Shown here: in pieces, positions 52,801 through 63,500 of the stretch | Layout of the letters: each line of letters starts with the position of its first letter | Position numbering within the stretch: position 1 is the first letter of the stretch | DNA from: Haemonchus contortus | Lineage: Eukaryota > Nematoda > Chromadorea > Rhabditida > Trichostrongylidae | DNA length: 64,000 nt | Direction of reading: 5' to 3' | NCBI GenBank assembly: GCA_000469685.2 | Contig: LS997563.1 | Coordinates: 46,827,250 to 46,891,249, forward strand | The notes under the pieces: generated by a model | The model's input: only the letters and a program-made list of their open reading frames with translations | Databases searched by the model: none | What the model was told of the DNA's origin: nothing | Position numbers and translations under genes: made by a program

Positions 52801-55800
52801 TTGAACTCGTGGTTAGCCAATACAATGACGTCACACATGTGTATCAAGTATATTCCAACCATATGCAAACAAATTAAGTGCCAATAATGTCAAAGTTAGA
52901 ACTAAAAAGGGAAGAATACTAGGTCGCAGTGGTCATTCAAAATGAGATGTGTACCGTCGTAAGCGCTTCCAAATGCTGATTTCAAATCTGGGTTCCAAAT
53001 CTGCGGAACGATTCTGTGAACAAATTTATGGGTCCCTTTTCGTTGGGCGCTACTTTTACATGTGACCTGAGCAGTACCGTATCGTGCTGCGTTGGCCGAG
53101 TTGGGAGGACGATGACCTGGTAGGCGCGAAGCGGAGGTTCGTATCCTTGATGCATTTGCTCGTTTTGCGTTTTATATAAAAAGCGTCTTAAACGCTTGCA
53201 AGACCTTTTTATGCATCATATAGACAACCTACAGCTCTCCTTCATATTTACGGAGACCAGGAATGCTAACACAAATAAATTTTTTTCGTCGCCTCCATAA
53301 ACCGAGTAGGAGTGTATACAGAACCCTTTTGCTCCGTGCACTTAAGATTTGTTGCGAATTTCAGCCGAAACTTATGCTGGATTGGGTTAGATCATGCGTT
53401 GGATCAATCATCTGCCTTCAACCCTACTGATCGTCGACTCATGGAGCTCGTTCAAGGATCATGAAGAAATTCAGTGTGTTTTGCCATTGGCAAGGAGGTG
53501 AAAGTGCTAAAAATTCCACCTGGGGCAACCTTCCAAACTCAGCCCACTTATGTATATTTTTTTGCAATTCAAAGCCATGTATAAGTGTGTCGTCTCTTTC
53601 CTGATTGCTTATGATCTGGACGCCCATGTTAGCAACCGCAACTCCATAATTCGCCTTATCCCACTAGTATACTTCTTGTTTAGCGCACCTAGGTTCAATA
53701 GGTCCCTTTCTCGTTCATAGTCTGCAGCAGGGCACCTGGATGCAGACCCGAGAATATTCGAAACTCCTCTTCAATATTGTTTCTCATCTTATCTAGACGG
53801 GAACTGTGAGAGTGTGAGTGAGATGAACTATATACGTGGCTCCCCTTGTGAAGAGCTTTTCTGTTTCGAAAACTTCGTGTTGGTTCGCCACATTTTTCAT
53901 AAAACTCTTCTATTATACAGAGAGTACTTTTTCACAAAAATGTCAGCTGAATTATACCAGTTCACTTCTATGACTTTCTAGAGAAGGCATTACTTCATCC
54001 GAAAGCGCGTCTGACGAGTTGCGTGGCCACGCTCTAACGAAATTGCATGGAACTGTTGAATTTCGCGACCACATTTGAGTGTCCGGAGCGGAAGGATTCT
54101 ATGTGCATTCCTATGCAGTCTGAGGGGCGAAGAGAAATTCCTCCTGTATGATCATTTCTGGTGCTGCATCAATATGAAGGAGGCTTGTAAGTAACCTATA
54201 TGATGCGTGAGTGGGTTTTGCAAGCATTTAGAACACTTTTTATAAAAAAGCAAAACAAGCAAACGCATAAGGATACGAACCTCCGTGCCGCGCCTACCAC
54301 ACCATCGTCCTCCCAACTCGGCCATCGCTGCACGTTTCGGTAATGCCCGGGTACAGTATAAAAGCAACACCCGGGGAAAAAAGGGGCTCATAAGTTTGTT
54401 CTCAGAAGTGGTTCGCAGATCTGAAATCCAAATTTGAAACCAGCATCTGGATGCTCATACGTTGGTATACATCTTAACTCGATGGCAACTGCGACCTAGA
54501 ATCCTTCCCTTGTGAGTGCTGTATTTTCCAGTTTTCAATTGAATGGACCTGTAAAAGCCCAATATTTTCTTCTAACCATGAAAGAAGTTCAAAGATTAAG
54601 TCTTAGTGTTAGCCATTACCGCTTTTAGGATGCGGCCCGCACGTCTATACAGATTGTTAGTAAGAGCATATTTGACACACAATGAATTACGGTGACCAGC
54701 TGATATACAGTTAAAGCTTCTATCCTGCCAGACCACTGACCGACCCCGGAAGGATGGAAACCTGGGGATGGAAACCTTGGTTGGCTAGAACGAAACCGAT
54801 ACATGATTCGATCCCCGACCATGCACATGTAACAGTGCGTCATTCCTGCCATATCACTTACGCCTCTCTACTGACCACGATTAAAGTTCAAATGAAACAC
54901 TTCCATTTTCGAATTCGTTCTAGGAAATTATGACTGCATCAATGGTGCATAACACAGGGAGTGTTCAATCTACGGGATATTGCTGCAGTCGATTCATTAT
55001 CTTACCACCCTTTTAACATTAACCGCGAAAGTTGCCTGTATGATACAAACATCTCGAGAGATCAGAACAATGTTTTTTCTCATGCATAGTTAATAAGGCT
55101 TTGTTCAATGAGAAGAACTTCCAGTTTCTTAGAGAGCTTGCACAATAGTGATATACTTCACGAGGCGAGGGTCCTAAAACAATAAACTCGATCCCTGTGT
55201 GTTTGAAAATTGCAAAGCCGTGACTTGGAAATCTCATCATGTACATTGCTTTGTCCTTCTTAAGTATACCACTATTGCACAAGCTAGTGCACAACCGTCC
55301 GGGGTATTCAAGCGCCATTTTTTTTCCAGTTTGTGTTTGAACGCTCTTCACGGATGAACCTCAGCCTCATGTTGGAAGAGCCACTTATGCGCCACTACCT
55401 GCATTACCGATTGAAGCCTTGTTCTCATCCTACTGTTCCTCCGATTCCCTTTCACCCTCTCCTGTTTTACTTCTTATCAGCTTTTTTCTCTCAATTAAAA
55501 GCTTGAATGTGCTTGTTGGTCGATGTTAGTGGATGTTCAATTACTTCATGCTGATGGCTGCAAATCACACTCATGGGGTGCCTACTTTTGCAATTTTTTT
55601 TCGCACTTTCTGTAGGGTGGCAGTCCTTACTGTATGTCATTCCTCTTCCTTTTGCAGGAAACAGGATCACCCTAATGCAACTTCGACCTGGGTTTCTACG
55701 CTCGAAGTACGCATTCAGCTTAAATAGGTATCTATTTGTGCCCGCCTCAGAATAACCTCGGTTAGTTGCGCTGACCAGACCTTAACCCTACATCTCCGTT

Positions 55801-56988
55801 CTTTTCCCCATGTTTTTATTGATCAACAAAACTGAGTAAGATGAAGGACGGCCAGATATCTTCTCCCTACTATTGTATCTAACCAGCCTCTGGCGACCAG
55901 CTTGAAGAAATTCTCTTCCTGTCGCTGTTTTACCACCCTCCCTTACTCTTACATGTTTTTATCTTATGGATGGCTCGGGTCAGAGCACGGATACGGTAAT
56001 TATGGCATATATACTGATGCATGAAGGTGTAAAAGTTTTTCTGTATTTACCAGCACTGGTATGTTTTACAACTATCTTTTACTGATGACTCACCTCAAGT
56101 GCATAAGAAATACATAAGGATAAAGGATAGAGTCTTTGAGCGGTGGTCAATCTAGTTTGAGTGATGTGCCCGCGCATTCGTGTTTGAATCGGTACTGTTG
56201 TGGTATATTGAATGTGTATAAAAGAACTTGCGGTTTCAGAAGATAAACAAGCCGGAGCTTTTACCCTCCCGAACAGGTGAGGCAGCAATTAAGCGATTCC
56301 GATTGGTTGATCTAGGCGGATATAACTTTTGGGCTCTTGATCATCTTAATCGCACAGCCCTCATACGAAGAGAAAACAAGTGTGATCCAATAGAGAATCA
56401 AGATGATGTCTCCTGATGGAGAGTGACTATCAGAATTCACTTACCATACACATACTAGCTGGAACTGAAGTAAAACGACCGATAAAGTAATGTATAATGT
56501 TCGCGGAGAGCAGTAAATAGACAACAGCAATACCAAAAAGTGTCACGTTCCCCATCACAGAAGTAAAGCGTCTGAAAAAGCAGCTAAGAGCTTTAGTCAA
56601 GATCAAGACCGATTTGGAGCAGTTCCTTAAGAAGAATAGCTCCAGCAAACGATTTCAAAGCCAGGATTGTAGGTTTGCTCAAGACTAGGCTCTTTGCTTG
56701 GCATTGGAATAAAATTTGAGGTGTTTATCACCGATTCTACAATCTTCCAAATCATGGAGAAAAAGTACTTCCACCATTTGAAAAATTCATTTAAAGAGGG
56801 AGAGAGAACATTCAAAAGCTTCCTTGGCTTCTTCCAAAAAGAACAATGCCTCTCGTGATTTTCAAAATCAAAGAAAAAACCAAGTGATCAAATATGATCA
56901 CTTACTGCATCCCTGGTCCCATCGTACGTTTCGCCATTTCTGGAAAAGGCTTGCGGCAGACTCCCAGGTGAGGATACCTGAACATTTT
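43884..56988 (-). CDS. AAAP-family amino-acid transporter, 3' part (N-terminal exons missing)
   Basis: Eleven exons (56,988-56,906; 56,571-56,445; 48,554-48,490; 48,133-47,994; 47,898-47,794; 46,886-46,783; 46,388-46,282; 46,083-45,972; 45,914-45,799; 45,732-45,680; 44,023-43,884) give 384 residues with agreeing phases. Signatures in order: [14 protein letters not shown], a membrane segment ([17 protein letters not shown]), [14 protein letters not shown], a membrane segment ([14 protein letters not shown]), [59 protein letters not shown] and FSAPCYVR near the end. These are typical of nematode Aa_trans (AAAP/SLC32-SLC36-like) proteins, which move amino acids across plasma or vesicle membranes; the substrate cannot be told. 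About 60-100 N-terminal residues with the first membrane helix are absent. CAGCA|GTAAGTT overlaps the stop, so a further 3' exon is possible. Confidence 0.85.
44300..44540 (+). repeat. Degraded CA-tailed dispersed repeat
   Basis: TCTGGCCGGCAGATCAAAAGTTATAGATTTGCGGCC is followed by a CACATACACACAT-type run and ACACACAATTAGCGCGTTACACATATA. That is the 3' terminus seen on the compound repeats at 15.6 and 29.96 kb. It lies in the last intron of the transporter. Confidence 0.5.
44744..45411 (+). mobile_element. Nonautonomous TTAA-flanked DNA transposon, copy 2 (668 bp)
   Basis: TIRs are AGGCACGGTTCACGATAA and TTATCGTGAACTGTGCCT, with intact TTAA on both sides (44,740-44,743 and 45,412-45,415). 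The interior is co-linear with 30,478-31,146 (shared phrases include CACGTTAGACGAGTGTCGAG, ATCGCCGAGTGATGAG and TTTCTGGT(C/T)TCATTCTCGTCCAG) and differs by scattered substitutions and small indels. It sits in the last intron of the transporter. Confidence 0.85.
48855..49180. other. Intron sequence, unassigned
   Basis: Start of the 7.9-kb intron between transporter exons 48,554 and 56,445. No exon-like segment or repeat was recognised here. Confidence 0.4.
49200..50110 (-). mobile_element. RTE-type LINE fragment (linker between endonuclease and RT)
   Basis: The minus-strand ORF around 49,796-49,500 has [20 protein letters not shown], then [20 protein letters not shown]. This matches the RTE linker (AKLCREA..EDxKERRA..AEAAEAGKSIRxARRSFAN). 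A parallel, better-kept copy lies at 58.9-59.4 kb. The RT part is lost. It is an inactive fragment in the large intron. Confidence 0.65.
50255..50800 (-). mobile_element. Penelope-like element reverse-transcriptase fragment
   Basis: A 148-codon minus-strand ORF carries [70 protein letters not shown] and [12 protein letters not shown]. Penelope-like RTs have RPIxSxxGSPT, LS(W/K)FLxKI and SFDVxxLYTNVP(x)xEA, so this is the first half of the RT. The D in SFDV is the first catalytic Asp. The YxDD half, the linker and the GIY-YIG endonuclease are absent. Its frame is intact over 440 bp, which suggests a fairly recent insertion. Confidence 0.75.
51950..52625 (+). mobile_element. mariner (DD34D) transposase relic with internal deletion
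   Basis: Plus-strand frames together show [25 protein letters not shown], then [37 protein letters not shown] and [17 protein letters not shown]. These are landmarks of mariner transposases in the right order. The block with the first catalytic Asp (the GDESW region) is deleted between KML and TVNSEW, and a premature frame change precedes the second Asp block. It is inactive. The C-rich tract near 51,968 may mark its 5' side. It lies in the large transporter intron. Confidence 0.75.
52905..54515. mobile_element. ~1.6-kb foldback element with ~280-300 bp inverted arms
   Basis: Left arm 52,905-53,215 and right arm about 54,190-54,515 are complementary with substitutions: AGGGAAGAATACTAGGTCGC with GCGACCTAGAATCCTTCCCT; GCTGATTTCAAATCTGGG with TTTGAAACCAGCATC; TTGGCCGAGTTGGGAGGACG with CGTCCTCCCAACTCGGCCA; AAACGCTTGCAAGACC with GGGTTTTGCAAGCATTT. 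The ~970-bp centre has no transposase ORF. Related sequence occurs at 16.64-17.13 kb. Confidence 0.75.
54520..56220. other. Intron sequence, unassigned
   Basis: Remainder of the large transporter intron. Several 60-110 codon ORFs on both strands show no family resemblance and no fitting splice phase. Confidence 0.4.
56228..56410 (+). repeat. Repeat with inverted counterpart at 63.39-63.50 kb
   Basis: GATCTAGGCGGATATAACTT, TTGGGCTCTTGATCATCTTAAT and CGCACAGCCCTCATACGAAG are the reverse complement, with few changes, of 63,400-63,475. The plus-strand frame ([19 protein letters not shown]) is partly kept in the other copy ([18 protein letters not shown]), so it derives from a coding region of a mobile element. 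It lies immediately 3' (genomically left) of transporter exon 56,571-56,445. Confidence 0.6.
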
Positions 56989-57739
56989 CTAAAGTAAACG
57001 GGTCGTTATTTTCAAAAATTTACACTTATATCTCTACCACTTTGCTCAGTACTCTGTGAACTTTCAACCAAAAATGCTTGTGCTCGATATTTTCAATAGA
57101 CTTGTTAATGATGGTGCAGAATAAAAAGTAACATTGCGACAAAGAAAACAGGCTCACCACTTTAGTGAAGTGAAAACTGGAATTGGTCTTTCTAGCTCTC
57201 TCATTTATGAGAAGTAACTTGGTGTGTAAGATTGTCGGTATGTCTTTCTGTCCATCCGCAAAACTTTATAAATACGTAGATAAAGGTAGTGTTATGAAAA
57301 ATCCAGTTTCTTTCAGCATTTCCTTTTTATACATAAAGTCATAACTTGGTCAGTGGTTAATAAAATAGAGTGGGTACTGTGCAGTGAAATGAGTAATGCG
57401 CACAACGAAGTAGGGACTAAGGCATCGTATGTACTAAGAATATCAGTACAATAGTTGGGTGGGGGGGGGGGGGTAAGTAAACTCCTTTCTTTCACGGGCA
57501 CAGACAGCGAGATTAGCCGACTTCACGCAGAAAAGACGTTAGACGTGCACAGGAAAGTTCCTTAGCCCAGAACCACCTGTATCACCTGTCCCATTCCCGT
57601 TGACCGTCTATTTCCTTGAACGGGCACTAGCAAAATCTCCATTAGTCCCTGTCGCGAACTAGTAGTCCAGAATCGTACTCGTTCGAGGGACACGGGCCGA
57701 ACCATTCTTTTTTCAGAGCTCTCATGAAAAAGTCTGGCA

Positions 57740-60730
57740 ATAGGGTATTCGATGGTATTCGCTGGTCTTCGCTTGACATCCAGCTTGACGTCATGCGCTA
57801 TAGTGATGAACGCTGGACCAGTTCATAACCGCTCTGGTACAACTTTCATCAGTATACCGCATGACGTGCCGTGCTTATCTGATTTTCGATTTCTTAGCGT
57901 ATTCGACGGCATCCCTCATCTTGGTTCGTCGACGGAGCTCGCCACCCCGCATTCTCTTTTACACCTGCGTGGATAGGGAAATTCCAAGCATCGTCCTGTC
58001 TATAGCGCGTCGAATGACGCTAACTGCATGCTCATCCTGCTTTCGTAGAGTCCACGCCTTTGAAACGTATGTCGAATCAGGAAGGACCGCAATATCGGAA
58101 AGTGAGCCAAATGTTCGTCGTCTTCTTCACTACCCCCTCTATGTTCTTAAATGCTCCCCACGCAGCACGTGACCTTCTGCTCAGCTCCGAAGCTAGATCG
58201 CTAATCAGGTTAAGTTTCCGACCGAGATAAACGTAGTCAGAGCATTCAGAGATATTCGTTCCGTTCAGCGTGATATGAGTATCAGGTATCAAACCGTTTC
58301 GCATGAGCATCGTCTTCGTTAGTTCGTCGTAATTCGATATTTCCACAAGGGTTGTCTAATCTGACCAGCATTCTTTCCGCCTGCTCGATGTTCGGATGTC
58401 CGGTGTTATAAGCGCGATGTCATTTGCAAAGCAGAGATGATGTAAGGAGACCGTCGACCTTCATGTCCATACTTTCCATTCCATATGACGCATGATGTTC
58501 TTGGAAGCGGCACTGAAAAGTTTGGGAGAAATGGTATCGCCCTGTCGAACCCCTCCCCTCACGTTTATGATGACTTCTTTATAGATGGAGAGATCCTGGT
58601 GGAAGTTGTTGCAACACCCTGGTTGCCCAGGGCATCGATAACCGCTTCTGTCTCGACGAGATCGAATCCTTTTTTCAAATCGTTAGACATAATAGCATTT
58701 TGTACTCTCCGATATTTCAGTGAGTTTTCCAACGGTGTGTATGTGATCGATTGCATTGAACTCTCTCCGGAACGCTGCTCGCTCGTATGGCTGTCCTTCA
58801 TCTGATGTCCTGCCAATCCTGTTAAGGATGACTCGTGTGAAAAGTAATTAGATTACAGACAGCAGGCAAGTTGGGCTATAATTACCATAGCGCCCGGATC
58901 TCCCTTCTTATACACGGTCTTGCTAGCGGGCACTTTGCACTCCGACAGGTACCGCGTGAAAAGCCGGGCCAAGGTTTTGGATGGCTAGCGGAAGGCACTT
59001 TAGATCTTCTGCTCTGATCGTGTGACCGACTACCGTACCATTCCTCATCGACGTGATGGGATGTCGAATTTCGGGAGTGAAAAGACGACATGTTCGTCCT
59101 GCCTATGATGTTAGGTAGGCAGGTGAACGTTGCTGTCCAAGATATAAGAGTAGAAGTTATAGATGACCTTCTCCATTGCCTTTCGGGATGCAATAACAAT
59201 TCAGGATGACGAAGAAAAGTCATCTTGGTCCTATAATTGGCGAAGCTTCGGCGAGCTTTGCGAATGCTCTTTCCAGCGTCGGTCGCTTCAGTCAAAACTG
59301 CTGCTTTTCTTTCTTTCATATCTCCCTTTTCAACTTCTTTGCATAGCTTCGCAAACTCGGACGTTAGCTGGCTATTGCCTGCAGCTCGCACGATTCCACG
59401 CTAGCGAATCAGCTCAAGTGTCTTCGAAGAGATACTCGATATATTTCTTGACATCCTTGAGACTCTCAGCTCTCCTGGCGCTATCGTGAAAATGTTCATG
59501 AGCCGGTCGTATTTTTTATCGATGTTGTCGCCGACGGAATCTTTTCACGAACTCGCCATTGAAGCGAAGTGATCTCATTTGGCAACAGTCTTGTGGCTTC
59601 GTTTCCTGAACGTCGCAGCTCTCTCTCCACGCCTTGGAAAGCGAAATCTAGAGCAGAGGAAGCGAGGGTTGCTCCCGTTTAGAACTTTGGTACAACAGCG
59701 AGATCAGTCAGGCAAAACTTGACGATTGACGATAATCTGATATATTTTATTATGGAAATTTTCACCAAGTGACTCCCATGACCATCTTGACCATCGAGAA
59801 TGAGAGGACTTCTGGAACTACGAGTCACCACAGATGGTGTGGGTCGACATGATAAACTCGAACGGCCTTTCACCCTATTCATTCCATTCCATTCCGTGAG
59901 TCCCGATGTGGAGCTCTTTAGCCGTTCTCCTAGGGCCAACCTTGGCGTTGAAATCACCGACGATGACCTTAAAGAAAATACGATCTTCTCTGTAGAGCTT
60001 CTCCAGATCCATATAGAACCCTTCCAGTTCTCCATCGTCGTAGGTCGATGTTGGAGTGTAAACAATGAAGACTGTTGGAGCTGGGGTTGAGCCACACCTT
60101 CTTAATCACTGACGATAACCCTAAAGAAAGTATGGACTTCCAGTAGAACAAGATTGCTAGAGGTGGGGTTGAGCAACTTTTTTTTAATCGCAGACGTCCT
60201 ATTCGAGTTGGCAAGCTTCTGTAGGAATCGATGTTCATGGCCACGTGCGTATTGACAAGGATACCTACATCACCGACGCCTCTACTGTCGCATGTCCCAA
60301 GGAACAGTTCTTCTCCAGTTTCAAAAGTGGCGCTACATCACCGACGCCTCTACTGTCGCATGTTCCAAGGAACAGTTCTTCTCCAGTTTCAAAAGTGGCG
60401 TGCAACGGGCTGCGCTTTCTCGTTTCGGTCAGTCCGATGACGTCGTAGTTGACCGTCGCACTTGCATAATCGAATCTTCGATGCTTTTTAGGTAGCCTGT
60501 CGTGGCCTTGAGATTTTAGCGGCCTCTGCCGAGAAGTACTACCCAACACCGCCATATCGGGCGCTCCCTCAGCTTCAGGGGAACGATGCCCATCTTTATT
60601 ACTGTGTTTAGCATATGATGGGAGCCCACTACAACCCGTGTTGACATACAGACATGCCGCTGAAGTTATACACATATATTGTTTTATATCATTGTAACCG
60701 AAAAGGAAAATGAAAGCTAAGCAAAATTCC
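57740..60730 (-). mobile_element. RTE-clade LINE, degraded but nearly full length
   Basis: Read on the minus strand: endonuclease pieces (YDVIGLTETRKR near 60,500; VAMNIDSYRSLPTRIGRLRLK near 60,240-60,180; DGQDGHG/CLTDLAVVPKF near 59,700), the linker RAAGNSQLTSEFAKLCKEVE with KSIRKARRSFANYRTK (59,391-59,250), and RT pieces (KKGFDLVETEAVIDALGNQG near 58,680; RNGLIPDTHITLNGTNISEC and YVYLGRKLNLISDLASELSR, 58,310-58,180). Order and motifs fit the RTE clade common in hookworms. Stops, frameshifts and a ~63-bp tandem duplication in the endonuclease region make it inactive. It lies upstream of the visible transporter exons. Confidence 0.82.
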
Positions 60731-60899
60731 ATCGGACAGTAGAAGTTGGCGAGAGCTTTCGGTCAATACAAGCCGACATCTGATGGTAAAGACAAAAGCA
60801 TGTGGCAGAGCAACATTTTACCTCTCCCTTGATAGGCAGATATTTTCCAGAACAAGTCCTTTCCTTAATCCGGAACGCAGTGATTTGGACGTAATGCAC

Positions 60900-61385
60900 C
60901 GGGATGGCTGTGTGCAACTTAACTCATGAAGAACGATTCAACCGCTACCTCAGGCGGACGAATATGGGAGAGTCAAGCAAGGGGGCCGCTATCCCTCCAG
61001 TTCCACGACGACTACCTAACCACAGCTTGGAACGCGAAGCGGCAAGCCGGTCAGTTAAAGTCTCGCATAACCGAAAATTACCGAAGATATGTATTGGAGC
61101 ACATGATAAAATGCTAAAAATCTACAAAACCCGTTTTTTTTTACGGAAGTAAAAGTGTCAAAGCGGACACGCTCACACGCCGCACTGTTCACCCACCCAC
61201 CGCGTTGAGGTGGTAGGCCAGCGGAGGGGGGACCCCCGGAATATACATATGATTTTTTTACCAAAGCCTTGGAATTGAAGGCTGTGGTGGATACGTCAAC
61301 GAAGTGTTCAATCATACCCCAAGCCAGCTTTTTGCCATGCTCGCCATAATCACCTCAGCCATCCCGTTGCTCCCGAGCTTCTGAA
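60900..61385. other. Unassigned intergenic or intronic sequence
   Basis: Contains short ORFs and a CACCCACCCACCG/GGAGGGGGGACCCCC-rich patch near 61,190-61,240. No gene or recognised repeat. Confidence 0.35.
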
Positions 61386-61389
61386 ACTT

Positions 61390-61960
61390 TGTAGGTGAAA
61401 GTTATATTTTTCCGATACTCTATTTCCGTCAACCTGAAACGTTCAAATTTGAAAGGAATACAGGCGGCTGAATAGGAACACCGATTTTTGGTCGTAGGAA
61501 GTGATAATTTATAGGAATGAGAAGAAGTCTTGAAAGGCGAAAGCCAGAGAATCCGTTGCGCACTTAGTGTAAACGGTGTAGTCTTTGGCAAGTGGCATGG
61601 GATATGAAGGGATCGTGAATGATCGGTGAAGGAAATCATAACAACTGATAAAGACTGATAATGAACCATAGAAGGCGAGAGGCGCCAGGTCTGTGACACT
61701 CTTCGTATTACCAGTGCAACTTGACATTCTGATAGGTGATGTAGGATGTGACATGATCGCAGGTACTCGGATACAACAACTGATAACAATCGATATAAAC
61801 TGATAAGAGGCTTTAAAGAGCGAGAGAAAATTGCCAACTAAATCTTGATGCCTTTGCTTAGTGCGTTTCATTCAGTAAGACGGGAAGGTGGAGTGGGATG
61901 ACAAAAAGTGAATGGTGAATGTAGTGAAAGGGATCGATTAAAGGAACTACGATATTATGG
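61390..61960 (-). repeat. Dispersed compound repeat, reverse-oriented copy
   Basis: Read on the minus strand, CCTATCAGAATGTCAAGTTG, GTAATACGAAGAGTGTCACAGACC and TTATCAGTCTTTATCAGTTG match the 13.4-13.9 kb units (CCTATCAAAATTCCAAAG, AGTGTGTTACAGATC, TTATCAG...), with the CAACCTGAAACGTTCAAATTTG segment at the left end. Confidence 0.55.
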
Positions 61961-62399
61961 GGTGAAGGTTTGGTTCATTTCTTGCTGTTAGATTGCGATC
62001 GCTACACTGGAAGGTTTGTGGCTCAAAGAAGCGTCACGGTTTCCCTTTGTTTCGATATCAACTGCGACCATACTTATCCAACCGCCAGTAATTTGTATTC
62101 ACAAATAATCATATATCATAAAATTGCGTATCATTTCATGTTTAGAAAAGTATTAGTTCAGAAGGATTGGTGATTCATCGATTGATAATAGGTTGATGCG
62201 TAATTATTGCAGATTTCCTCACGGCTTCTTTTCTCTCGATATAATTTAAATATTGAATTCGGGATTTAATAAAGATAAATATGTCCAGAAAGTCATCGTA
62301 ATATTTGCCACATTATGCTTTATTACTTCGAAAAAGGTTGGAAGGTGGCATAGTCATTAAATGATCCCAGTGAACTTCTCGGCGATGGAATAGTCGCCA

Positions 62400-62660
62400 A
62401 ACCCAAACGAGGAATGGGATCTGCTTCTACGTTCACCCTCTTCACCAACAGAAACTCCTTTGGATTATCACGTCGTCCGTTGAAAAATGGCTGGCGAACA
62501 GAACATTTGACGGAATGAATGACTTCATGGCCGACGTCAAGACTTGGATCACCTCAGAGAACCGAAACTTCTTGCCTGTGGAATCCGGCTGCCTAGCAAA
62601 TGGGAAGCAGTGCTTGACGTAGATGGTGGATATGTTCCGAAGTAGGTATTTGAACATGTC
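62400..62660 (+). mobile_element. mariner-family transposase C-terminal relic
   Basis: Plus-strand frames show TPLDYHVVRPLKNWLANRTF, then MNDFMADVKTWITSENRNF and, one frame over, IRLPSKWEAVLDVDGGYV. They correspond to the SPTDYHxFxxLxxxLxxxxF and LPSRWxxVxDxxGxYF segments that end mariner transposases. TPLDYH includes the third catalytic Asp. One frameshift separates the pieces and no N-terminal part was seen. It is distinct from the mariner copy at 52 kb. Confidence 0.65.
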
Positions 62661-62699
62661 TTTGCTAAAATTTTCTATCGTTTCTTCAAGCAAAATTTA

Positions 62700-63385
62700 C
62701 CAAAGAAGTCCGCAACAATTACGCTTCAACCCAATATAGAAAGGAAGGAGGGAAGCTCTCCGACTGGTCAAATATAGTCATTCAAAATAGGAATAAAAGT
62801 ATAAAAAATCAATGGATAGATTAGAAAGCAAAAAATTACTGTTAAAACAGATCCTATTTTCAGAGTTCCGCAGATAGCAGATCTTCTCCAAAGGGAGCTG
62901 TAGCAGAAAGTGTGATTGATGTATTGTACACTGTCGTGCAACGAGTTTGGATATTTGCTTGGAGTGTCATTCACGAATTCAGAAAGCTTTACTCAAGTTG
63001 CAGCCTTTCGTTACTAGTTCCAAACTCCGTTCTACTACGTGCATATTGATCTGCCTACTCTTAAAAGCACAGTTCGCCATTATTCTAAAGTACCCTATTC
63101 AATTTGAACAGTGGAAGAATTGGTCGGGAATAGTGCTTCGGTGGCGAAGAAAGCGAGAAAATTCGCCGATTTCACGAAAAAATAAAGCTCTTTAAAACTA
63201 GTGACAACAGGGTTCTTACCGGGACCGGTATCTTCTCCCTGAGAACGGCGTCGCGTTCGCCGATCGCGCGCTCGAAAGGAAAGGTTTCGATTTCCAGTGC
63301 CAGGATAGGGTAGCCGCCACGTGTTTGTTTGTTCGGAGATCCAGCACTCGGTTCTACCAGATTACCATGGCGAAAAGGACATGGA
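62700..63385. other. Unassigned sequence
   Basis: AT-rich; no exon with AAAP N-terminal features (a Gly-rich first membrane helix) was recognised, so the missing transporter exons are not evident here. Confidence 0.35.
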
Positions 63386-63389
63386 AGGA

Positions 63390-63500
63390 CATCTATCGCA
63401 TAATACCTGTTTTCTCTTCGTATAAGGGCTGTGCGATTAAGAGGATTAAGGGTCCAAAAGTTATATCGGCCTAGGACGAGACTGCAACTTTTCAATCGAG
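63390..63500 (-). repeat. Inverted counterpart of the 56.23-56.41 kb repeat
   Basis: The minus strand encodes [20 protein letters not shown], which parallels the plus-strand reading at 56.3 kb. The following 63,500-64,000 contains nothing I could assign. Confidence 0.55.
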
